Shown here: positions 46,446 to 56,795 of the stretch, piece after piece
Numbering within the stretch: position 1 is the stretch's first letter
Layout of the letters: each line of letters begins with the position of its first letter
Assembly (NCBI GenBank): GCA_027625915.1
Contig: JANTQA010000023.1
Span: forward strand, 6,138,001 to 6,202,000
Reading direction: 5' to 3'
DNA: 64,000 nucleotides
From: Anaeramoeba flamelloides
Taxonomy: Eukaryota > Metamonada > Anaeramoebidae
Position numbers and translations under genes: made by a program
The notes under the pieces: generated by a model
Seen by the model: the letters and a program-made list of their open reading frames with translations, nothing else
Told to the model about the DNA's origin: nothing
Databases searched by the model: none

Positions 46446-46994
46446 TAGTTTGTAATACATGGAAACTGTTAAGAATGTGGTATCTTTAAATGAAATTTTA
46501 TGAAATCAAGTATTGGGAAACTAAAAAAAAAAAAAAAATAAATAAATAAAATGTAATAATAAATTATCTCACAAAAATCATAAATAAAGATACAATTATG
46601 TGTGATTAAAATATTAATATATCGAGAGTAAAAATCAGGATGTGGTAGGAATGATAATATTAGATCAAAAAAATTCTTATATAAATATTTCCGAAATATA
46701 TTCCAATTTATATATAAGGAGAAAACAATAATAAAAAAAAAATGATATGTTAGTTTTTCATCAATTTTGATCTTTAAAATTTTACATTTGATAATTTTTC
46801 TCATTAAAATAATTATATCCAAAAAATAATTAAAATAATTAGTCAATCGGATTTGATGGAAAAAACTTTTTTCTTAAAATATGTGGTTTAATACAAAGTA
46901 TTGTTATTATTTTCAAGAGAAAATAATGTTTTTTTTCTGAAAAAAAGTTTTTTTACATAAAATTTTTCTCTCTTAAATGTTATAATTCGTACTA

Positions 46995-47215
46995 TTAAGC
47001 TCGAAGTGTATACTTTTAATTGAAAAATAAAAAGATCTTAATTTTAATTCAGCTTTCCAAAATAATCACAATCCAAGAATGAAAATTAATCATCAAAATA
47101 CCAAATTCTAAAAGGTAAATTAATAATTAAAACTGATTTTGGAATTACAAAATTTAAATATTACATGATTTTAAAAAATTTTAGAAAAGTTGAATAAAAA
47201 TTTTGTGCCATTTAT
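46995..47215 (+). repeat. Diverged dispersed repeat (pair with 40830-41130)
   Basis: It has the same ordered blocks as 40830-41130 (AATTGAAAAATAA, ATTCAGCTTTCCAAAA, AATCATCAAAAT, AAGTTGAATAAAAATTTT). Confidence 0.4.
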
Positions 47216-47934
47216 TGAATAACAAATAGTAATATGAAATATTAACATTCCAAAAAAATTAAAAAATTTGATAAATTTAAAAAAATACCAAAAACTTTTT
47301 AGTTTAATTTCCCTTACTTTAGATCTTGTAAACCAACTTCCAAAACATTTTTTTCCTCTACAATATAAAGTCTTATTGATAATGAATATACCAGTTTTCT
47401 TTGAATTTATATCAATAAAATTCTATCTTTCAACCCGAAAACCTTTTCAAAAAAAGAAAGTGAACTAAAAAGTTCAAATCATTGCTGTAAATTTATCAAT
47501 ATTTCCTGATAATAATTCTTCTATTTACTCATTGGTTAATTCAACAAATCATATTTAATTCTTTTTTCAGAAAGTCAATGAATTTTGAAATTGTGTTACC
47601 TCAAAATGATTTTTTTAAAATGACTATCGCTTTTTTTACCAGACTGAAAAATCTTTCAAAAAAGTCTTCAAGTAAATAAATACATTTGAAAAATTTAGTT
47701 TTTCTGTAACTTTTTTTGACAAAAAACTTGAGAAATGAAAATAACAAAATTGGCATGATTAAAATCAATGTTCCAAAGTTAAATTTCAGGTTTACCAAAT
47801 CATTTTTTACACAGTTATTTTTATTTTACAATATATTTTTTCTCCTCAATCAAAGAACTATAATTGAACAAGCCACAAATTACCCACAACGTTTAAAAGA
47901 GTTTTCCCCCTTTGTTTCTTTTTAAGCTTGACTA

Positions 47935-50900
47935 ATGAACCGTGAAGCAGTATCTTTTTTTGAAGGATCAGAATTAAACTTCAAATTGATTGAATTATTT
48001 GGAGAAATTCAAAAAGAATTCGCTGCCTTGTATGATGAAAATATAATGCTCAGAAGGAAACTTGGACTACCCAATACAGAAACACCCAAATCAACCAAAA
48101 GTTTTAAAGGTCGTGTTGGTCGTGTAAATATTTAATTTTTTCTTGTTTGGAAAGCCAAAAAACAAAAAAAAAAAAAATTAATTGCAATCCTATAACTCAA
48201 TAAATATTTTTCAAAAACAGTACTTAAGCATAAAATTGTTTAAAGCACATTTCCTCTTTTAAAACCAAGAACTTTTTTGAGTTTAAAAATTTTTAATTTC
48301 CTTGTTCTTCAAAAAAAAAAAAAAAAGAATAAAAATTTGGAATGATTGTTGCAAAAAATTAATTAATTTATTTTTTTTTTTTTTTGGAAGGGATCTTGAA
48401 AAAAGTGAAATAAATTTTATTTTCTACTTTAAACTTCTTAAATCCGCTACTTAAAAAGCTTGTTTCTTCTATCACGACACCAGCGTATTCCCAGTGGTAT
48501 GTAAGCCAACATTTTTCATACCACCAGGACATAAATTGGTCGCTGCAATCACACCCTGAATTACCGTCCATCTTTGTAACATCTTCCAACGACAAAACCG
48601 CAAGGGTATATGATCGTTATAATAGAATGAGTTTTCAATATTCTGGTCATAAGGGAACTGTAAACAATGTACGCTTTCATCCTAAGCCGGGGATGCTTTA
48701 TTGTTGTTCAGCTTCTGGTGATCAAACATGCCATATTTGGGGTTATCCAGTTTATTCTTCAACAAAATCAAACACCACGATCAAACCGAAACTAAAACAA
48801 AACCAAATCCAAAGCCAAAGTACAAACCAAGCCCAACCTTTAGAAAAATTAAATGAAACCCAACAACAAAACTTCCCCTCGATTCAAAAAAACTTGGAAA
48901 ATTATCCAACAGAGAAGAATTTAAGTGAAAATTTAATTGATCAAAGCATTCAAATGATGAAAATAACAAAAATAAAAGAAAAAAATGAGCAATCGAATAA
49001 TATCACCGAATCCGAATTACTAAATTTAGAAAAATTAAGAAGTGATACCTTTTCTTCTAGTGATTTAGAAGAGAAAGAATTAAGAAAGAAACTCTTCAGT
49101 GAAAACGAAAAAGGAAAAGGAAAAGGAAAAGGAAAAGGAAAAGGAAAAGGAAAAGGAAAAGGAAAAGGAAAAGGAAACGGAAAAGAAGGGGATCGAGAAA
49201 GAGGAAGAGGAAAAATAGATTTAAAAAAAACAGGAGATCGCAAAATTAAACATCAAAATAGTCTTGTCAGTGAAAGAATTGAAAGACTGAATACAATTTG
49301 GGATTCCGATCTTTTAACTGAAGACGAAGATGGCTCAAATTTTGACAATTTTACAAATTTTAATTATCGAACCAAAATTCCACAATTTTCTCAAGAAACG
49401 GAAAATAGCACAAAGGAAATTGAAAATGGAGAAAATAAGAAAAAAAAAATCGAAAATGAAGAAAAGGACAAAGAAAAGGAAAGAGAAAGAGAAAAAGAAA
49501 AAAATAAGGAAAGGGAAAAGGAAAAGGAAAAAGAGAAAGGAAAAGGAAAAGAGAAGAAAAGAAAGAAAGTGAAAGAAAAAGAGAAAGGAAAAGGAAAAGA
49601 GAAGAAAAAAAAGAAAAAAAAGAATAACTTTAAAGGAAAGGGAAAGACAAAAGAAAGGGAAAAAGAAGATCACAAAGAGGAAATCCTAAGTGAAGAAAAA
49701 GAGGACAAAAACAATAAAAAAAAAGAAAAAAGTAAGAAAAAAGACAAGAATAAAAAAAGAGAAAATGAAAAAGATCAAAATGAGGAAAGTAAAGATCAAA
49801 ATTCAACCTATAAAAAAAAAAATAGCTTAAAAAATTTATTTAATAAAAAACAAAACAACAGACAAAAGCGAAGACAAAAGTGAAAGTAAAAAAGGCAAGG
49901 AAAAAAAAAAAAAAAAGCAAATTAAAGAAGAAAATCAAAATAACAATGAAGAATTGGAAAATGAGAATGAAACCAATTCACAATTTTCTTCAAAAAAACA
50001 TAAAAAAAAGAAAAAGAAAAATAAAAAAGATAATTTAAAAATAATCAATCCAAAAAAAAAGGGTAATAATCTCATCCGATCTTCTTCAAATTCACCAACT
50101 GGGCAAACTTTCCAAAAATTTAAAACAGATACTTTGTCACCAGAAATTAGATTTAAACCTTCAAATAAAAAAATTAAAAAATTGGCACTATTTAAAAAAA
50201 ATAGTGAAAATAGCAACCAACAAAATAACAATGCCAATACTACTATGAACGCCAAGAAGAATAATAAGAATAAGAATAATAATATCCTTAACAAAGAGAA
50301 TCCGTTATTGAATGGCAGCCATACCACGGTGGGTCCAAATTTAGAGAATCGAATAAATAAAAACCAATCGCCAAAATCAATTTTAACAGAAAAGGAATCA
50401 ATATTGCATACTGACCAATTCCAAAGGAATAATAACCCTGATATTATATATATACCGCAAACCAATAGCAATGAAAATAAACAAGAATCCCAAAATAAAT
50501 CAGATGTTTCAATCCGTAAATCAAACAAACCTCTAATTGTTCTAAAAGGCCATGCGTCGGTTGTGTCTTGTGCAGATTGGGTCACGCCCCATTCAACAAT
50601 CAATGTTGTTACGGGTTCGGAGGACAATACAGTCAAATTATGGAATATCGAAAATTCGACTGCTGGGCAATTGCTGTCGACGCTAACTGCCCATGATAAT
50701 GCAATCACACATGTTTCTGCCCATTTTAGCCAGCCATTGATTTTGTCCAGCTCAATGGACTCCACTTTTCGATTATGGGATCTACGAGATTCCAAAAATA
50801 ATGTTCGCCTATTTAAGGCGCATTCAGCGACAGTCCGTTCCTCAATATTTTCCAAAAATAGAAATATGATCGTCTCGGCTTCAGATGACAGAACCGGCAA

Positions 50901-51201
50901 AATTTGGGATATCAGAAAATCTAAGGAACCAATTCACTCTTTTAATTGCTCATCTGGAATAAACAAAATTTCAATTTCTCCCCGGTATGGCAGAATAATA
51001 GCACCGCTTGATAACGCTACAGCTCATATTTATGACCAATTCGGTAAATTAATCAGTAAGCTAAAATCTAAAGAATTGGGGCATAAAAAAATGATAACAG
51101 CTGCTGATTGGACTTGTGATGAAAAAAATATTTTAACGACAGGCGCAGACCATGAAATAATTGTTTGGTCTCCACCAATACAAACAAGTAAAAAGAAATA
51201 A
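47935..51201 (+). CDS. WDR37-like WD40 protein with a large Lys/Glu insert
   Basis: Exon 1 is 47935-48123 (63 aa), containing LIELFGEIQKEFAALYDENI, the conserved N-terminal helix of WDR37. The intron 48124-48458 has donor GTAAAT and acceptor AAAAAG, phase 0. Exon 2 resumes LVSSITTPAYSQWYVSQHFS, matching the segment before the first blade. Blades follow: TSSNDKTARVYD, CCSASGDQTCHIWGYP, then after the insert TGSEDNTVKLWN, SSSMDSTFRLWDLRD, SASDDRTGKIWDIRK and the last blade TTGADHEIIVWSPP. The order equals human WDR37 throughout. The low-complexity insert (about 48780-50500, nearly 600 codons) lies where human WDR37 has a short acidic loop. One frame change occurs between about 49830 and 49883 inside the Lys-rich insert. 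In animals WDR37 partners PACS proteins; that role here is unproven. Confidence 0.85.
49108..49177 (+). repeat. (GGAAAA)n coding tandem repeat
   Basis: About eleven GGAAAA units encode alternating Gly and Lys within the WDR37-like protein. Being a multiple of three, unit-number changes keep the frame. Confidence 0.9.
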
Positions 51202-51567
51202 ATAATTTCTCTTCATCTTCTCTTTTCTCTTTTTCTTTTCTTTTTTATTACTTTTTATTTTTTTGTTTTTTTTTTCTTTTTGAGAAAACATATTCTTAAC
51301 AAAGCAATATCCCAATATTTTTAAATAATAATTGATGATTTATTAATTACTTTTTTTCAGAAGAAATTTTAAATTTTATTCCAAATAAACTTTTTCATTT
51401 GAAACAATTAAAGTTTACTTTACCAATTTGCATAACGAAACTAAACAATTAAAAATATTTTTGGCCAAAAATCTTGTCATGTCAATATATGTGGGGAAAA
51501 AAAAAATCTTGAGATTTAACCAGAATAAAACTTTTTTTTATATTGAGGCTTTACGAAACTAAACACC

Positions 51568-51771
51568 ATTTCAAAAAGTGTAACTCACCTGAAATAATAA
51601 ATTGAAAAAAAAAACAATAGTTTTTGAGTATTCAAGAACAACTAATAATTAAATCTGATTTTTAATTCACTTTTAAATCATTCTAAATATATAAAAACTT
51701 GATATTTTAAAAATAATAAAAAAGAAAATTAAAAATTAAAAAAAAAGTGAGTCAAAAACTTTGAAATGAGC
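51568..51771. repeat. Foldback repeat, CATTTCAAAAAGTGTAACTCAC arms, copy 1
   Basis: CATTTCAAAAAGTGTAACTC at the left is mirrored by GAGTCAAAAACTTTGAAATG at the right. Similarity to the 59.2-kb copy covers this segment and continues to about 52000 (GAAATGAGC, TTTTTTATTATTG, ACAGAGTCTCAA, GATCTTTTG blocks). A third, weaker copy lies at about 30110-30350. Confidence 0.5.
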
Positions 51772-52299
51772 ATTACGGATTTTTTATTATTGTACTTCCA
51801 GGGAAAAAAAGGTTAACAAAAAGATTTTTTCCTAATTATTAGATCTATTTTACACGCATTACAGAGTCTCAATTATCGATTGATTATTTGTCTTTTAGAA
51901 TATTGTTTTTTTTTCAGCATGATCTTTTGCAAAAAAAAAAAAGAAAATTAAAAAATTTTTCCAAAAAAAGAATATAGAAAAAGAAAAACAAAAGAAAAAC
52001 AAAAATTTGAAAAATTAGAAAAAATTATTCTGATCCAAAATTTTGAAAATAGTTTATTACGATAAGAATAGAAAATAAACTCTCAAAAAAACTTCCTTAA
52101 CATTAAAAAGTAAATCAAAATTTTTAATAAAAAGTTTGAAATTTTTTAAAGAAGAAAAATAGGAAGTATATATAAATTGATATTTAATCCATAAAACAAT
52201 AATATTAAAATTTATTATTTAATTTTTTTTCTAATCTTTACTGGTGTATGAAAAAAAATTATACCCTTGAATAAAAAAGTCTGTATAAAATACCCAATA

Positions 52300-52495
52300 C
52301 TGTCAGTTCAACTTTTAAGGCTCAAACGTTGAAGGAAATTTAAGAAACAAAAAAAACCCTCAAATGAAGGTAGAAAATTCAAATTCCAGAAAAATAATCT
52401 GTGTAAAAAAAATTCCAAATTTTTTTAATTAATTTGGGATTTTTTTGTTCCTTAAATTTTGTAGAAAGTTTGTGTCTTAAAAGTGAAATTGATTA
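52300..52495. mobile_element. CAGTC-type MITE, copy 2
   Basis: It starts CTGTCAGTTCAACTTTTAAG and ends TCTTAAAAGTGAAATTGATT. The inner inverted blocks (CCCTCAAAT / AATTTGGGATTTTTTTG) match copy 1 at 45844-46038. Moderately diverged. Confidence 0.6.
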
Positions 52496-54239
52496 TAATC
52501 TAATTATTTATTTACAAATACAGTTTCAAATTATTTCAAAGAATATTATATTTAAGTTATGAAAAGGACAATACTTGAAAAAAAAAAATAATTAGTATTG
52601 GAATGATGATAAAGGAATAATGTTTTGATTTTTGAAGGGGGTTTGATCAAAATTTTAATTAAGAATTTTAATCTAAAAAATACACTCAGAATAAATTTAA
52701 ATTTATTAATATTTTTTAAATTAACTTAGGAGATGATCTAGATAATTTTAGGTATGAATTATATATTTATGATTACACAATCCTCTTTTCTATTAAATTC
52801 AGATCGGCTTTATTTTTACTTTTATTATATTGGTAAAAAAAGGAAATTCAAGTCAAAAATTTACCATTTAATTAATCAAGTTTTTTAAAAAAAAAAAAAA
52901 GGATTCTAATTTTTTTTCTTTTCTTTTCTTATTTGTTTTGATACTTTTTTTGTGTTTGATATTGAATATATTTAGAGTGTTATGATAACTACAAAAGGAA
53001 TCAATATAAAATATTCGAAAAAAAAAAAAAAAAAAAGGGGGGGGGGGATCGGTTGACGTTTTATACTATATATGGTAGCATTTTTTAATATTGAGAGACA
53101 TTGAATTTTCGGGTGTTGCTATAGTAGTATCAACTTAATTAAGTAGTGTTCATCCAAATTTATAGAACAATTACATTATCAACATTGTAAAAAAGTTGAT
53201 ATCATCAAAAAAAAAGGATAGTTATATTTATAAAAATTCAAAGAATACTGGAAAAAATTTGTATTTCATCTAAAATTAAATAGTTTAATTATCAATGTTC
53301 ATACTCCAAAGTTTCAAAATATCTGACAAAAATTTCATGCAAAATGTAGATTAGTTGCTAAAAAAAAATTTTTTTATTAAAAAAATTTAAATAATTAATG
53401 AATAGATTTTTTTGACAAAGTATTTATGAAACATATAAAATATATTGATGTTACAATTAGGTCAATAGAAAATAAATAAAAACCCATCAGCATATATTTT
53501 TGAGGTAAATTATTAAGATTGAATAAGTGAAAAAATAGATACTTTTTAAAGTTTCTAAAGATTACTTTTTAAAAGATAGGAATAAAGTAATTTGAGTTTC
53601 TACAATTAGATTTGGAAATGTAATGTGAAAAAATATAGAAATGTGTTTTTTAATTGGTTGTCGTGAGTTGTAAAAAAACGTGAATAATGTGTTTAGCCTG
53701 TGTTAGAAAATTGAAATAGTGTTCTTTTATTATAAGAAGACCTACGAGTTAATAAATGGTCAAAGAAATCGACAATGAACTATCAGAAAATATGGAATTG
53801 GTTGCTTTAAGTTTTACTATTTTAAAAAGGGAATTCTAAAAATGGGGGATCAATGTTGTAAATTATTTTCAAAAAATAGAGTCTATTTCTGAGAACATCA
53901 ATTTCTTAAAAATAACAATGAATTTCAATAGAAAAATTGAAATAATTAAGTATAAGGGAATTAAATCAAATCTATTTGTAAATATTATTGTCTGAAAACA
54001 TCAGGATTTTTAAATTCAAAATTCATTTGAAATTAGATATTACTGTTGAGTAACACATTATAGGGTAAGTTGGGACATAAAGAAAATATATCACAAGTTT
54101 CGTTGATAAATATATAAGTTGTATATGCATAGCTAGGTTTTATTTTGATCGCGTAAGTACAAAATAAGATATTTTATTTTTCAATAATATTTAAAATATA
54201 TTTTTAGGGATTATTTAAACAATCAATCAAATCGTGTTA

Positions 54240-55346
54240 CTTTGAATTATATTATACTTTAATTTTTGGTGGATCCATATGAGGCGATAATTCCTTTTGT
54301 CCCAATATCAGATAAGGTGAATGATGATTTTGTTTCTTTTATATAATAAACAATATTTCGATAAAATTAGTTCGTTTATTTTTTTTGTGTATATTTCATA
54401 ACAATCCTCTTTTTGATTAGAACTATTTCTTAATTGACAATTTCAAATTAATTGGGACATTAAGGGATTGACGTCACCATAGATTTCTCTATAATCAAAG
54501 TATGTTGTAATTGGGTGTAAATGATATTAGTGTACCATGGCTCAAATAACTCTAAAAAATCTATTATAAATCTTATTTCACATTTAATTCTTACATTTTT
54601 TACTAAGGATCACAATTAAAAAAGTTTCATTTTGAAAAAAATATTTTTTAATTCCTTTTCCAAATCTAAAAATAGAAACCCAAAATATTGTATTCCAGTA
54701 TTTAATAATTCAGATTTAGAACTTTCAAAAGTAACTATTTTTAGAATTTTTGAATTTCAAAGATTAACTCAATAATCATCAACATAAAAGTACAAAGACT
54801 GATTAGTTTTGTTTGCTTTTGATAAGTCTACTTGTATCATCAATATATTTCCATGATTTGAGAAATAATTTGACAAAAAACTTTATTGGTTAATTATTTA
54901 ATTTTTAAAAAAAAACGATTTTTTTAGTAACTAATCTACATTTCGCCATAAATTTAAGAAAGATATTTTATGACTTTGTAGTCTGAATATTGATAATTCA
55001 ATCTTTAAATTTATGGCAAAATGCAGATTTTAATCTGAATTTGCTGGGGTTTTTACTAATACATAGATCATTTTTAATTGATGAGATCAACAAATATTAC
55101 TACTTTGCAATGGATTTTTTAGAGACATTTCAACCATGTAACAATCATGTGGTTGGGTCCAATAACAACATACTTTGATCCAGGCTTCTCCTTGGTAGAC
55201 GCTAATCCCTTAATACTGATTGAATCAATCTTTATAGTATTTATTCCAAAATAAGTTTCGATCAAATTTTTCCTATAAATGAAAAAAAAAAAAGCACATT
55301 TTTTTTGTGAAAACAAATATGTCAATTTCAATTGTAAAATTGGCAA
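54240..55346 (-). mobile_element. Old LTR-retroelement-like remnant (integrase-like piece)
   Basis: A minus-strand stretch at 55280-55119 has the spacing of a Ty3/gypsy-type integrase core segment (KYVVIGPNHMIVTWL resembles the KY-x-V-x-x-D-x-x-T-x-W pattern). Other coding-like minus-strand pieces at about 54545-54445 and 54320-54240 may belong to the same insertion. No LTRs, gag or reverse transcriptase are visible. It is clearly broken in several places and looks old. The family call is weak; an unrelated host exon is the alternative. Confidence 0.3.
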
Positions 55347-56263
55347 TATAGTAAGGATCGAAATTTTATCTTAAATATAAAATAAACATATAATATTTTA
55401 CTTTTTATTGGAATTTTTTTCAAGATTAAATCTCAAAGAAAAAAGAATATTTCAATCTAAAAGAAAAAAATACATATTTATTTTATACCCATAAAAAATG
55501 TCTTATTAAAACAAGATCAAAAATTTTGAAAACTTTTCTTTTAGGTAATCCCAAACTCTTTAAAAAATTAAATTAATATCAACGATAATAAATGGTTGTT
55601 TATAATTTTGTGTATTTAAATAGTTATATGAGAATATAGTTAATATAAAGATATTATAAAATAAATTTGACCCCCTTTTTTGTAAATAACTTAAACACCA
55701 ACAGACATAATATGACCGAAGTTATTTAAATGAATAACATGAAAATACTAATAAAGTTTTTTTTGTCAAAAAAAAAATTTCGATCAGTAAAATTTTAATC
55801 AGGTTTTCTCAAATAAATATATACTTTTCCGTTCTAGAAAAAAAGTGAAAACAAGAAAAAAAAATTCAATTCAGTTTTTAATTGGGAAACATTACTGAAA
55901 ATGAAAAGTAAAATCAAATAAAAAGAAGAAACCAATTAACTTCAATTAGTAATCCTTTAAATTATTTTCAATCAAAACAACAAACACAATTTAAATCTAC
56001 TTTCTTATCGAAATACGATGAGTGGTTTTGGAGATGTTAAAAAATAGTCACTTTTTTTCAACAAATTTTTAATAATTGATCAACCAAAGAAAAACGCATA
56101 CAAAAAGATAGTATTATAAAAACTGCTATTGTGTTGAGTCATTCATTTTGTCTTTATTTATTTTTTTATTCTTTTATATAAGATCAATGATCTTATATTT
56201 CATTTTTCATTCATGTTACCAATTAAAAACTTTCTTTAACTTTTTTTCTCAAATGATATACAG
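55347..56263. other. AT-rich spacer with a MITE end
   Basis: A diverged copy of one terminus of the 63.5-kb MITE lies at about 55828-55925 (TTTTTAATTGGGAAACATTA, TGAAAATGAAAA). A protein-like plus-strand run at 55938-56032 (NPLNYFQSKQQTQFKSTFLS...) could be a further upstream exon of the next gene. Confidence 0.4.
55828..55925 (+). repeat. Partial copy of the 63.5-kb MITE terminus
   Basis: It aligns over about 100 bases with 63470-63555, best in TTTTTAATTGGGAAACATTA and CTGAAAATGAAAA. The other terminus was not found. Confidence 0.5.
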
Positions 56264-56779
56264 AAATTTGAAAGGAAAAAAAGTTTTCCTTCAAAAATTC
56301 TTGGGATTCTTAATGATCTCACAAAGACAATTTTGTTTATTTTTGAGGCGATGTCAATATTGAATAAAAAAGAAAACCGAACTATAGATTTTAAAGTCAA
56401 TTTTGTGGTGATGAAGTAAAAAAATAAAGATAAATATTTCCTATAAAAAAATATCCAAAATTTTCATTATCATTAGACTAATCAAGAAAATTGTGATTGT
56501 AAACTTTAATTAGACTTACCTGCCGAACATATTCTCAAACAAAAAACACAATCAAATATTTGTTCAAGAACTCCAAAAAAAGGTAAGATTTATTTAATCA
56601 CAAGAGTGCTTCGAAATTGCAACCAATTTTTGAAATTATAACTTTACAGGAAGTTTTTAAAGTTTCATCATATATCACACAAGAATTACCAAAAAATAGA
56701 ATCATTATTTCAAATAATATTTCATAATTACTTGAATTTTTGTTTTCTTTGTCGAGAACTACTTTGGAATCTTTCATAA
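56264..56779 (+). CDS. C-terminal exons of an unrecognised gene
   Basis: Three exons fit by GT-AG and phase: 56264-56415 (KFERKKSFPSKILGILNDLT, then FIFEAMSILNKKENRTIDFK), 56514-56582 and 56650-56779, with stop 56777-56779. The first exon is convincingly protein-like and starts after ATATACAG. For the second and third exons two frames stay open. One uses donor GTAAAA and runs to 56779 (LTCRTYSQTKNTIKYL, ending RELLWNLS). The other needs donor GTGATG and ends earlier (QIFVQELQKKEVFKVSSYIT, ending ISNNIS). I cannot decide between them or name the protein. The longer reading stops 16 bp before the lipase ATG. Confidence 0.45.
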
Positions 56780-56795
56780 AGAAGGCAAAATTGAT

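Larger units (their letters stand above)
42499..47934. other. AT-rich intergenic region between divergent genes
   Basis: It separates the CCCH gene (-) from the WDR37-like gene (+) and holds both promoters. It contains MITE copies at 44563-44760 and 45844-46038, a poly-G tract at about 46260-46269 and a TA microsatellite at 46415-46442. A 41-codon plus-strand frame at 43058-43183 (MVEEYEKKLFVKVIFRVLNL...) is more GC-rich than its surroundings and may be an exon, without support. Confidence 0.45.
51202..54239. other. AT-rich intergenic region
   Basis: It contains repeats at 51568-51771 and 52300-52495, an A18-G11 tract at about 53022-53047 and a short protein-like frame at 53756-53839 (+, MVKEIDNELSENMELVALSF...) that may be a stray exon. 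Confidence 0.4.

Noticed and set aside
46469-46846. 125-aa minus-strand frame
   Set aside because: Ile/Tyr/Phe-rich composition is that expected from AT-rich random sequence; no splice sites or motifs.
48368-48595. Minus-strand 75-aa frame ending near the WDR37-like exon
   Set aside because: It is the complement of the coding plus strand, where WD40 homology is clear.
49335-49673. Phe/Leu-rich minus-strand frame
   Set aside because: It is the shadow of the Lys/Glu-rich coding insert.
49935-50900. 321-aa minus-strand frame
   Set aside because: It lies antisense to WDR37 blades and has no similarity of its own.
53022-53047. A18-G11 tract as a telomere-like repeat
   Set aside because: It is a single homopolymer junction, not a tandem G-rich unit.
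54061-54315. TTGGGACA motifs as terminal repeats of a 250-bp element
   Set aside because: Only about 12 bases match, with an indel, and a third copy at 54453 is in direct orientation.
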